Assembly (NCBI GenBank): GCA_946183335.1
Contig: CAMGZN010000012.1
Span: 1-17,526, forward strand
Length of the DNA: 17,526 nt
DNA from: an uncultured Caryophanales bacterium
Lineage (GTDB): Bacteria > Bacillota_I > Bacilli_A > RFN20 > CAG-826
Direction of reading: 5' to 3'
This document shows, one piece after another, positions 1 to 7,581 of the stretch. How positions within the stretch are numbered: the stretch's first letter is position 1; each line of letters starts with the position of its first letter. Below the pieces are notes generated by a model. That model searched no databases, was not told the origin of the DNA, and worked only from the letters and a program-made list of their open reading frames with translations. A program made the position numbers and the translations under genes.

Positions 1-63
1 GGACTCGAACCCTCAACTTCCAGATTCGAAGTCTGACACTCTATCCAGTTGAGTTATTGGGGC
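1..63 (-). tRNA. tRNA-Arg(TCG), 3' end cut by window edge
   Basis: Read on the minus strand, the sequence folds as a tRNA. The acceptor 5' strand is GCCCCAA, followed by T8-A9, a D-arm ACTC/GAGT with the AACTGG loop, an anticodon stem TCAGA/TCTGG around loop CTTCGAA, a five-base variable region, and a T-arm GAGGG with TTCGAGT loop. The anticodon is TCG, which reads CGA and related Arg codons. Only the first two bases of the 3' T-stem are inside the window, so the acceptor 3' strand and CCA status cannot be seen. It is transcribed divergently from the flavoprotein gene. Confidence 0.93.
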
Positions 64-77
64 AAATCAATGAGTAA

Positions 78-107
78 ATTATATTATATAAATTTAAATT
101 ATGATAA
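78..107 (-). promoter_or_regulatory. candidate promoter of the tRNA-Arg gene
   Basis: On the minus strand a TATAAT hexamer (78-83) sits 14 bases before the tRNA 5' end, with a weak TTATCA (102-107) 18 bases further upstream. A second overlapping TATAAT lies at 83-88. The region is very AT-rich, so chance matches are easy; the position relative to the tRNA is the main support. It lies in the divergent gap shared with the flavoprotein gene. Confidence 0.4.
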
Positions 108-117
108 AGTTATTTGT

Positions 118-1230
118 ATGAAATGCGTGATTATCGGTGCTGGAGCAAGCGGAGTTGCTGCGGCAATCAACATTAAAAGAAAATATCCAAATGATGAAGT
201 AATCATTATTGAACATAGTGATCGTCCACTTCGTAAGATTTTAGCAACCGGTAATGGACGCTGCAATTTAGGCAACAAAGAATTAGATATTAATAAATAT
301 AATCACCCAGAATTAATGGGTACTTATTCTTATAAAGAATATATAAAATACGTTGAATCATATGGTTTTAAAACCAAAGAACTTAGTGAGCTTGTTTATC
401 CTTATAGCGAGTCTGCACAAACAGTTCGTAACCAAATCTTAAAAGAGTTAGAAAGATTAGAGGTCTTGATTCACCTTGAAGAAGACTTTATTGATTATGA
501 AGTTGTTAAAGATGGGGTGAAGGTTAAAACCAATAAAGCGACATATAACGCCGATAAGCTCATCATCGCGACAGGTGGCAAATCGACTAAAGGTTTAGGT
601 AATGATGGATCAATTTATGAAATTTTAAAGAAACACCACTACGACCTTGTCCCGTTACGACCAGGCTTAGTGCCAATTAAGACAAAAGAAAATACCAAAC
701 TTGTTGATGGATTACGTGTGAAAGCTAACGTCTCACTTCTAGAAAATGGCAAGAAAATTTTCAATGAAGATGGCGAAGTTTTATTTAAGAAAGATGGCCT
801 TTCTGGCATCGTGATTTTCAATGCCTCAAACCATATTAAAAACCCATCAAATATATATGAAATTGTTTTAAATCTTCTTCCACAAAATATTGAAGAATTG
901 CAAAGAAATCACCAGCAATTCTTGGATAAATCCAAATTTTTAGAAGAGTATTTTGCTCCCAAAATTGCTGAATATTTGAAAAACAAAATAAGCGATAAAA
1001 ACTTCGTCAAAGATCTTCAAAATTTGAAGTTTACATTTAAAGATTTTTATGATTTTGAAAACAGCCAAATTACGATTGGCGGAGTTCAAATTGAAGACAT
1101 GAAACCAAACTTCGAAAGTAAGAAAGAACCAAACGTTTATTTCCTTGGTGAAGTGCTTGATATGCATGGTCCATGTGGCGGATATAACCTCACTTGGGCA
1201 TTTATTTGTGGCCAAAAATTAATGAGTTAA
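118..1230 (+). CDS. HI0933/BaiN-family FAD-dependent oxidoreductase
   Basis: A 370-residue cytoplasmic flavoprotein of the HI0933-like family (also called aminoacetone-oxidase-family or BaiN-like). The exact substrate of most members is unknown. It opens directly with a Rossmann strand and dinucleotide motif GAGASG (residues 7-12), has the family hallmark GNGRCNLGN (45-53) and ATGGKS (151-156), and ends with the second FAD-contact region GEVLDMHGPCGGYNL, followed by the usual WAF. The start at 118 is chosen because homologues begin with a short Met-Lys before the first strand. An upstream ATG at 70 would add 16 unneeded residues, and a TTG at 49 would overlap the tRNA gene. No convincing Shine-Dalgarno is visible before 118. 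At 370 residues it is slightly shorter than the roughly 400 typical of the family. No functional link to the Opp block is apparent. Confidence 0.9.
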   Translation: MKCVIIGAGASGVAAAINIKRKYPNDEVIIIEHSDRPLRKILATGNGRCNLGNKELDINKYNHPELMGTYSYKEYIKYVESYGFKTKELSELVYPYSESAQTVRNQILKELERLEVLIHLEEDFIDYEVVKDGVKVKTNKATYNADKLIIATGGKSTKGLGNDGSIYEILKKHHYDLVPLRPGLVPIKTKENTKLVDGLRVKANVSLLENGKKIFNEDGEVLFKKDGLSGIVIFNASNHIKNPSNIYEIVLNLLPQNIEELQRNHQQFLDKSKFLEEYFAPKIAEYLKNKISDKNFVKDLQNLKFTFKDFYDFENSQITIGGVQIEDMKPNFESKKEPNVYFLGEVLDMHGPCGGYNLTWAFICGQKLMS

Positions 1231-1252
1231 TGTCATTTTCTTCATCTCGGGC

Positions 1253-1280
1253 TTGATAAATAGTCGAATTATTATATAAT
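1253..1280 (+). promoter_or_regulatory. sigma-70-type promoter, TTGATA-16-TATAAT
   Basis: TTGATA (1253-1258; consensus TTGACA) and a perfect TATAAT (1275-1280) are separated by 16 bases. Transcription would be expected to start near 1286-1288, only a few bases before the ATG at 1290, so the membrane-protein mRNA may be leaderless. It lies in the 59-base gap after the flavoprotein gene. Confidence 0.65.
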
Positions 1281-1289
1281 TTCTCCCTT

Positions 1290-1835
1290 ATGAAAAAGAA
1301 AATGACGCAAGAAGAGAAGAAAGCATACCGTAAGGCAAAGACTGCCTTATTTGTCTATTCTATTGTCTGCAACATCCCTGTTTGCTTCTTTTTGTGTTTA
1401 TTCTCTTCCATCTCTGCATGTTCATCGTTCTCTGATGGAACACTTCATATTGCGTTCAAACTAATGAGCTTTAGAGATTTTGCGATTAACTTTGGCGTAA
1501 GCTTCGTGCTTGCAATGTTTATCGCGAACTTTATTCCTCTTACACGTATTGGACGTTGGTTCACTGGTTTATTCAAGGTGAAGAACGATACTTATACAGG
1601 TAATATGCAGTATCGCTTACTCGCGACACTAATTACCTCGTTTATCTTCTTCATCATCATTTCGCCACTGTTAACCATCCTGAACTGTTTCATCCTTTAT
1701 CAAAAAGGATGGGAAACAGCTCTCCTATCATTTTTGATTAATACGCCGCTAATGTTACTTGTTGGATTTGTCTCATCGCTAATCTCCGATATTACAGCTT
1801 ATAAAGCGGCACATCATATTGACGAAACATTCTAA
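1290..1835 (+). CDS. hypothetical four-helix membrane protein
   Basis: A 181-residue protein that I do not recognise. The N-terminus is short and lysine-rich, hence probably cytoplasmic. Four hydrophobic segments follow at about residues 18-40, 63-85, 108-135 and 142-167, with a polar loop around 95-107 (KVKNDTYTGN) and a short polar C-terminus. There is no signal-peptidase site or catalytic motif. Its own promoter (TTGATA-16-TATAAT) ends ten bases before the ATG, and no Shine-Dalgarno is present. Translation may therefore start on a leaderless message at 1290, or at the second Met (1302), which would shorten the protein by four residues. The gene is followed by a strong terminator and is probably monocistronic. 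It could be a small uncharacterised transporter-like or DUF membrane protein; no function is assigned. Confidence 0.8.
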   Translation: MKKKMTQEEKKAYRKAKTALFVYSIVCNIPVCFFLCLFSSISACSSFSDGTLHIAFKLMSFRDFAINFGVSFVLAMFIANFIPLTRIGRWFTGLFKVKNDTYTGNMQYRLLATLITSFIFFIIISPLLTILNCFILYQKGWETALLSFLINTPLMLLVGFVSSLISDITAYKAAHHIDETF

Positions 1836-1838
1836 AGA

Positions 1839-1863
1839 AAAACCCGACGCTTGGTCGGGTTTT
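1839..1863. terminator. bidirectional intrinsic terminator
   Basis: A perfect 10-bp stem, AAAACCCGAC (1839-1848) with GTCGGGTTTT (1854-1863), closes a five-base loop. U-rich tails are present on both sides: TTTT within and after the stem on the plus strand, and TTTTTCTTT on the minus strand. It lies between the converging stop codons of the membrane-protein gene (1835) and oppF (1878), so it can end both transcripts. Confidence 0.92.
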
Positions 1864-1877
1864 GTTATAAATAATAA

Positions 1878-3674
1878 TTATCGACGATGGCTACGAAGTT
1901 CTTCGGCCATTTCCTCTTCTTCGCTTGAAAGTTCTCGATCTTGAGGTTCGACATAGTCCGGCTTGAAGAGATCTGGAATATCGGCCTTTCCGCTGGCACG
2001 TTCTTCTTCGCGACGTCTCGCGGATTCAGCTCTCAAAGCATCATATTTGGCTTTAAATTCAGCTCTTTCCTTACGGAAGGCTTCTTGTTTAGCTCTTTCT
2101 TCTTCGGCTTTTGCCACCGCTGCTTCAGCTTCGGAGATCTTCTTTTGGTCTTCTACTTCAGCTTTCTTTTCGGCTTTGATTGCTTTTGGCTGTGCTTTTT
2201 GTTCAGCTTTAGCTTTCTTAGCTTCTTCTTTGGCTGCTTTCTTGGCTTCTTTTTCAGCCTTCTTAGCTTCTTTAGCGGCAGCTTTTATAGCTTTCTTATC
2301 AACCTTTGGAGCTTCTTCAACCTTTGGTTGTTCTTCTACTTTAGTTTCTGGAGCAGGTTTAACTTCTTCTTGAGGTTGTTTTACTGCTTCAGGTTCTTTC
2401 TTCACCGCTTCAGATTTCTTTTCAGGAGCAGCTTTTGCAGCTTTCTTAGCTTCTTTTGCAGCTTCTTTATCGAGTTTTGCAATTACTTCGCGATATTTCT
2501 CAAGTTCAGCTTTATTTGCTAAAACCCAGTGTCCAGGAACAATTTCCACGAGTTCTGGTTTATCGATAGAATAATCATGAACTTCATTTGGCTTATAAAC
2601 GATTCTTTGACGTTTCTTTTCAGAAAGTGGATCTGGCTTTGGAATAGCAGAAAGTAACGCGTTGGTGTATGGATGTAATGGGTGTTTAAATAATTCATCA
2701 GATGTCGCTAATTCAACAAGTTGGCCAAAGTACATAACACCAATACGGTCACAGAAATATTTAACGACTGATAAATCGTGAGCAATAAACATGATTGTTA
2801 AGCCCATTTCTTCTTTTAAATCATTTAACAAGTTAATGATTTGAGCACGAATCGAAACGTCCAACGCAGAAATTGGTTCGTCACAAATTAAGAATTGTGG
2901 ATTCATGATTAAAGCACGGGCAATACCGATACGTTGACGTTGTCCACCAGAGAATTCGTGTGGATAACGAGAAGCGTATTCTGGAATTAAACCGACACGT
3001 TCAAGAACGTCCGCGACTTTTCTAGAGTTCGCATAACGGTTATGTTCACCTTGGATACGAAGACCTTCTTGAATAATGTCTTCGACAGTCATACGTGGAT
3101 CAAGAGAATCAACAGGATCTTGGAAGATCATCTGCATCTTGCTCATGAGTTTCTTATCAACGTGTTTGTTGTCGTATTTAATTTGAGCGATCGCTTCTTT
3201 CTGCTCCTTGCGAATTTCAACGATTCGATCGCGGATTTCTTTGATTTGTGTGTCACATTCTTTGATGAGTTCTTTCTTCTTATTTGGATCTTTTTCCTCA
3301 CTAAGTTTTAACTCATATTCGTGACGAATTTCTTTAATTTTGTTACGCCCTTTAATACGGGACCATTTGATTTCTTTATCATTCCATCTTCGACCAGCAC
3401 TGATACGGTAACCTTCAAAGTAAATTGAACCAGAAGTAATGTGGTAAAGTTTAATTAAAGAACGACCTGTTGTGGTTTTGCCACAACCAGATTCACCAAC
3501 AAGACCAAAACATTCACCTTTTTTAATATCAAAGGAGACGTCGTGGACAGCTTTGGTCTTAAAGGCATTACGGCCATGACCAAAACTAAAGTATTGCTTT
3601 AAGTGACGAACAGAGAGTTCGACTCCTTGTTCGACGAGTTCAGAACGATAAGTAACTTGACGTTTAAGTTTCAT
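1878..3674 (-). CDS. oppF: oligopeptide ABC transporter ATPase OppF (AmiF type) with insertion and Ala/Lys/Glu tail
   Basis: One of the two cytoplasmic ATPases of the peptide importer. Walker A GESGCGKT is at residues 60-67, Q-loop QDP at 185-187, signature FSGGQRQR at 241-248, Walker B FLICDEP at 261-267, and the H-loop His at 299. After the ATPase core come HDYSIDKPELVEI and GHWVLANKAEL (about 366-391), which resemble the Lactobacillales AmiF/OppF ending rather than the Cys-rich E. coli type. Two parts are unusual. Residues about 91-178, before the Q-loop, are an extra charged, helix-prone segment. Residues about 400-560 are an Ala/Lys/Glu-rich, coiled-coil-like tail ending in an acidic segment. 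The total of 598 residues compares with about 310-330 for ordinary OppF. The ATG overlaps the oppD stop as TAATG, preceded by an AAAGGAG site. It is the last gene of the operon. Confidence 0.93.
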   Translation of the reverse strand: MKLKRQVTYRSELVEQGVELSVRHLKQYFSFGHGRNAFKTKAVHDVSFDIKKGECFGLVGESGCGKTTTGRSLIKLYHITSGSIYFEGYRISAGRRWNDKEIKWSRIKGRNKIKEIRHEYELKLSEEKDPNKKKELIKECDTQIKEIRDRIVEIRKEQKEAIAQIKYDNKHVDKKLMSKMQMIFQDPVDSLDPRMTVEDIIQEGLRIQGEHNRYANSRKVADVLERVGLIPEYASRYPHEFSGGQRQRIGIARALIMNPQFLICDEPISALDVSIRAQIINLLNDLKEEMGLTIMFIAHDLSVVKYFCDRIGVMYFGQLVELATSDELFKHPLHPYTNALLSAIPKPDPLSEKKRQRIVYKPNEVHDYSIDKPELVEIVPGHWVLANKAELEKYREVIAKLDKEAAKEAKKAAKAAPEKKSEAVKKEPEAVKQPQEEVKPAPETKVEEQPKVEEAPKVDKKAIKAAAKEAKKAEKEAKKAAKEEAKKAKAEQKAQPKAIKAEKKAEVEDQKKISEAEAAVAKAEEERAKQEAFRKERAEFKAKYDALRAESARRREEERASGKADIPDLFKPDYVEPQDRELSSEEEEMAEELRSHRR

Positions 3675-5368
3675 TATTTCGCTCCTTTCTTCGCCGCTTT
3701 TAAGGAGTTCTCAATACGGGTCTTAACAATTTTTGGCATTTCCACCTTTGGTGCACGTGGATCAAGGAGCCATGTGGCAGCATAGTGAGTGTCAGAAATC
3801 TTAAATAAAGGTGGTTCTTTCTTAAAGTCGATGGCCATCGCGTATTTACTACGTAAAGCGAAGGCATCGCCTTTTGGAGGATAAATCATATTTGGAGGTG
3901 TGCCTGGGATGGCTTCAAGTTTTTCTTTACTATCGATATCTGGGATTGAGGAAAGAAGAGCCCAGGTGTATGGGTGACGTGGGTCATAGAAGATATCTTC
4001 TTCTAAACCATACTCAACAATCTTACCAGCATACATCACTGCGACACGGTCGGCCATGTTGGCAACAACACCTAAGTCGTGTGTAATGAAAATACATGAT
4101 AAGTTACGTTCACGTTTAAGACGATTAATCAATTCAAGGATTTGAGCTTGAATGGTCACGTCTAACGCAGTTGTTGGTTCATCACAGATTAAAATATCTG
4201 GGTCAGCGGTTAAGGCAATCGCGATAACGATACGTTGTCTCATACCACCGGAGAATTCAAATGGATATTGACGGAAACGTTTTTCTGGGTTTGGAATACC
4301 AACTTCAGCCATAATCTTTAAGGCTCGGGCCTTAGCTTCGGCTTTGGTAATCTTAATTGAAGAAATGTATTCACGTTTACGTTCGCCAATGCGCTTCTTA
4401 AGTTCTTGAGTGTCGTCAGTCTCATGTTTAATCTTTTCGACATCATTGATGTAGCTTTCTTTGAGTTTAAACTTGTAGTCTTTGACTTCAACTTTGGCTT
4501 TCTTGGAAGCGACTTTGAATTTGGCTTTATTCTCTTTAATTAGAGGTTTATATTTGGCTTTTAATTCGCCTTTATCAGTAGAAGCATTTTTCTTTGCTTC
4601 AGCAATTTTAACATCATATTCTTCACGAACTTTTTTAACGTTTTCTTTGGTTGATTTCTTTAATTCAACCGTAAATTGCTGGATATTTTTCTTTTCTTCT
4701 TTGGTTTTTGCGTTGAGTTCAGCAAGTTTTGCTTTGCGTTCTTCAGCGCTTAAAGATTTGTCATTTTTAATAGTAAACTGAGTTGCGCCATAAGACTGTT
4801 TTAAAGTATAGAGTCGAGACTCTTTTTCGTTATGAGCGTGGTTCTTAGCTTTAGCAATTTCTTTCTTCTTTTCACTCTTAAGGAACTTCACAAGTTCTGG
4901 GCCTTTAGCAAGTCCAGCGCGGAGTTCTGTTTGAGAGTTACGATAAGCAACTAATTCGTTCGCAACTTTCTCTTCGTAGAGTCGTTTAATACGACTACTA
5001 TTCACAAGCATTGCTTCAGTAATTTGCTTACCAATACGAACAATTGGGTTGAGTGAAGAAAGTGGATCCTGAAAGATCATACCAATCTTGTTACCACGGA
5101 TACGATGGAATTCATCTTCACTAACCTTGGTGAGGTCTTCACCTTGGTACATAATCGAACCGCCAACGATACGACCATTTGCGGCTAAAATACCCATGAT
5201 AGTTTTACTTGTAACAGATTTACCAGAACCGGATTCACCAACGATACATAAGGTTTCACCTTTGTATAAGTCGAAAGAAACACCACGAACAGCTTGAACA
5301 TAACCATGGTCAGTGGAGAAGTTGACACGTAAGTCCTTAACGGATAAAACAATTTCTTTTTCTTCCAT
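3674..5368 (-). CDS. oppD: oligopeptide ABC transporter ATPase OppD (AmiE type) with long helical insertion
   Basis: The second cytoplasmic ATPase. Walker A GESGSGKS is at residues 44-51, Q-loop QDP at 100-102, signature FSGGMRQR at 372-379, Walker B ILICDEP at 392-398, and the H-loop His at 430. The C-terminal IPGTPPNMIYPPKG (487-500) is the standard OppD/OppF extension. The Cys positions that carry an Fe-S cluster in DppD-like proteins are Asp501, Ser507, Asp514 and Thr532 here, as I recall for AmiE-type proteins. Between the Q-loop and signature, residues about 121-341 form a Lys/Glu-rich insertion with strong coiled-coil character; ordinary family members have a short linker of a few tens of residues there. 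The total of 564 residues compares with the usual 320-360. Both catalytic halves look intact, so the protein should be active. Translation is coupled to oppC (TAATG), with an AAAGGAG site just upstream. Confidence 0.93.
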   Translation of the reverse strand: MEEKEIVLSVKDLRVNFSTDHGYVQAVRGVSFDLYKGETLCIVGESGSGKSVTSKTIMGILAANGRIVGGSIMYQGEDLTKVSEDEFHRIRGNKIGMIFQDPLSSLNPIVRIGKQITEAMLVNSSRIKRLYEEKVANELVAYRNSQTELRAGLAKGPELVKFLKSEKKKEIAKAKNHAHNEKESRLYTLKQSYGATQFTIKNDKSLSAEERKAKLAELNAKTKEEKKNIQQFTVELKKSTKENVKKVREEYDVKIAEAKKNASTDKGELKAKYKPLIKENKAKFKVASKKAKVEVKDYKFKLKESYINDVEKIKHETDDTQELKKRIGERKREYISSIKITKAEAKARALKIMAEVGIPNPEKRFRQYPFEFSGGMRQRIVIAIALTADPDILICDEPTTALDVTIQAQILELINRLKRERNLSCIFITHDLGVVANMADRVAVMYAGKIVEYGLEEDIFYDPRHPYTWALLSSIPDIDSKEKLEAIPGTPPNMIYPPKGDAFALRSKYAMAIDFKKEPPLFKISDTHYAATWLLDPRAPKVEMPKIVKTRIENSLKAAKKGAK

Positions 5369-7581
5369 TATTCGTCTTCTCCTTTCAAGCTTGGGTTAAC
5401 AGCGTCACGTAAACCATTACCAAACAAGTTGAAGGAAATCATCAGTAAGGCAATGATCACGGCTGGGAATATCAATAGATATGGATACTGTTTTAATTCT
5501 GGCTGGTTATTCGAAAGAATAATACCTAAGGAGTTCAAGTTTCTAAAGCCTAATCCTAAGTAGGAGATTGTCGCTTCAGAGAAGATAACGCCTGGAATCA
5601 TTAAAACAGCAGAGGTAATAATTGTACCCATCGCATTTGGTAAGATGTGTTTCGCGATTAAGCGGGCATCAGAGGCCCCTAAAGTACGTGAAGCTAAGAC
5701 GTATTCACGACCTCTAAATCGATAGAACTGCGTTCGCGTTGTTGCCGCAGTACCAATCCACCCAGTCAAGCATAGAGCCAGAGCAAAGCTAAAGAACGTT
5801 GATCCAAGGTGGATGACAACAAGTGTCATCACAACAATCCATGGAATACCGCTTAAAATATCGGTGAAACGTTCCATGATTAAGTCAACGTTGCCACCAA
5901 AATAACCACAAATCGCACCCCAAATTAAGCCGAAGATAAAGCAGATAGCGGATGAAATGATACCAAGTAATAATGACCATCTAAGTCCGTCAAAGACGTA
6001 TTTTAGCATGTCTTTACCGTTTTTATCAGTTCCTAATAGGAACTTCGGCATTTCTTCATAGCCATAATACTTATACATCGTGATGTATCCATCAACTTCA
6101 TAACCTAATGGGTTCGATTTAGAAATTCCATAAGGATCAACATAAATATCTTCTGGACGAAGTTCTTGGGCTAATGGGCAACGTTCATCAAGAATATGGC
6201 AATAGAAAGCGTTGGTGTCTAAAACATATTTACCACTGGAGTTTTTCTTTGTGGAAATGTTATATTCCATAAGTTTAACACCCCATGGGTTTTTATCTGT
6301 CACCTTTGCTGTTGACCATTGATCAAGATCACTAACAGAAATTCTTTCTTTCCATTTTGTGCCTAATTTAGCTTCGTAAGTATCATAAACAAAGGAGACA
6401 AAGTATCCTTTGGACATGAACAATTGACGAGCAGCATTTGAACTAACAAGATAGCCATAGTTGAGTGCTGTTTTTGCTTGATCTAAATAAAGTGTCTCAC
6501 GACCAGAAGCAGTTGCATCGGTAAATGAAGCACCATCATTAACTTTGTCTCCACTAACGTAGTCACAAAGTTTAGCCTTTAAAGCATCATTTCCAACAAC
6601 ATCAAATGTCCAGGAATGAATCAAACTAGATTTATTTTGCTCATCGCGTTCATTTTTAATTGTGACAGCAAAATAATATCTTTCGAATTTTGTTCTGGTT
6701 TCACCAGATTCACTTAAAGCATCGCCAACATTCACCGTTTCTTCAGACATAGAAGAAACAGCAGAACCGATATTATGAACAACCTTTGGTTCAATGATTG
6801 GATAATAAGTCTTAACTTCATCGTCTCCATCCATATCAATGGCGACTAAATCTAACCCAACTTTAGCTAACTCGTAATCACTATCAAACTTTTGTAGCTT
6901 TTCGTCTGGAAGTTTTTCGATCTTATCGAAATCATACGTATCAAACGCCGTAATCAAAACTGTTTCTTTAGATAAATCGAGCACATCAGTGATTTCTTGT
7001 GTTCTTAATTCAGCATATTCAGCTTCTTCTTTTATACTCTTTAATATGGAGTGACGCAAGAATCCACCTTTACCGAAATCACTGACATAGTCAGTATATT
7101 TTTCATCAGAGAATTCTTTCTTCGAAATAGCACTTCTAACGAATGTTTCGTTTGGCCACCAATCTTTTTGTTTTTCTTCATCAGTTTTAGCAGTCGGATT
7201 AGCACTAATATCAACAGAATAATCTTTATATTTTCTCGTTCCATCCCAGAAACCAGTACCAGCATTAAAGAGTTTTGGTTCTAAGTATTCAAAACCAGTA
7301 TTCGCTGCACCAGCGCTAACATCGTATGGAGAAACAGCAGGAATAACAATCGATAAAAGCAATAACAAACCTAGAATAACTGCAGCAACAACAGAAGATT
7401 TGTTCTTGCGGAATCGACGTAAGCAGTCTTTAAAAAATGTTGTTGGTTTGGTTTGGAACTTTTGTTCATGAATTGTTGTATCTTTTGTGACGAGCTTAAA
7501 ATCGTCCTTGGAGATTTCTGGATCGCGGGCTTCTTCAGGAAGGTTATTTAATAACTCGAATTCGTCTTCTTTCTTTTTCAT
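5368..7581 (-). CDS. oppC: oligopeptide ABC transporter permease OppC with giant extracellular insertion
   Basis: A membrane channel subunit of the peptide importer. The cytoplasmic N-terminus (1-60) resembles the OppC_N region, followed by TM1 at about 63-84. The permease core resumes at the characteristic LGTDKNGKDM (516-525), with further helices at about 535-560, 572-595, 598-612, 648-672 and 700-722. The coupling helix (EAA loop) is at 626-655 (EYVLASRTLGASDA, then HILPNAMG). Ordinary OppC is about 300-340 residues; this one is 737. The excess is a single segment of about 430 residues (85-515) between TM1 and LGTD, predicted to lie outside the membrane. It is rich in aromatic and acidic residues and contains a CHILDERC pair (461 and 468) that could form a disulfide. 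I do not recognise its fold. Start and stop are coupled to oppB and oppD by TAATG overlaps. Confidence 0.92.
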   Translation of the reverse strand: MKKKEDEFELLNNLPEEARDPEISKDDFKLVTKDTTIHEQKFQTKPTTFFKDCLRRFRKNKSSVVAAVILGLLLLLSIVIPAVSPYDVSAGAANTGFEYLEPKLFNAGTGFWDGTRKYKDYSVDISANPTAKTDEEKQKDWWPNETFVRSAISKKEFSDEKYTDYVSDFGKGGFLRHSILKSIKEEAEYAELRTQEITDVLDLSKETVLITAFDTYDFDKIEKLPDEKLQKFDSDYELAKVGLDLVAIDMDGDDEVKTYYPIIEPKVVHNIGSAVSSMSEETVNVGDALSESGETRTKFERYYFAVTIKNERDEQNKSSLIHSWTFDVVGNDALKAKLCDYVSGDKVNDGASFTDATASGRETLYLDQAKTALNYGYLVSSNAARQLFMSKGYFVSFVYDTYEAKLGTKWKERISVSDLDQWSTAKVTDKNPWGVKLMEYNISTKKNSSGKYVLDTNAFYCHILDERCPLAQELRPEDIYVDPYGISKSNPLGYEVDGYITMYKYYGYEEMPKFLLGTDKNGKDMLKYVFDGLRWSLLLGIISSAICFIFGLIWGAICGYFGGNVDLIMERFTDILSGIPWIVVMTLVVIHLGSTFFSFALALCLTGWIGTAATTRTQFYRFRGREYVLASRTLGASDARLIAKHILPNAMGTIITSAVLMIPGVIFSEATISYLGLGFRNLNSLGIILSNNQPELKQYPYLLIFPAVIIALLMISFNLFGNGLRDAVNPSLKGEDE

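Noticed and set aside
49..117. Longer flavoprotein reading frame starting at TTG 49 or ATG 70
   Set aside because: The TTG lies inside the tRNA gene. Either extension adds residues before the first Rossmann strand, where homologues start with Met-Lys; no Shine-Dalgarno supports them.
1941..2522. Long plus-strand open frames opposite the oppF tail (193 and 136 residues)
   Set aside because: They are antisense shadows of the Ala/Lys/Glu-rich tail: the repetitive codons give Phe/Ser- or Ala/Ser-rich frames with few stops. No ribosome site or recognisable domain.
3769..3869. Loss of the four C-terminal Cys of OppD (Asp501, Ser507, Asp514, Thr532) as evidence of a novel loss of an Fe-S cluster
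   Set aside because: From memory, AmiE-type OppD proteins of streptococci and lactobacilli have the same GDAFA/RS/IDF/TWLL pattern, so this places the protein in that family rather than being new.
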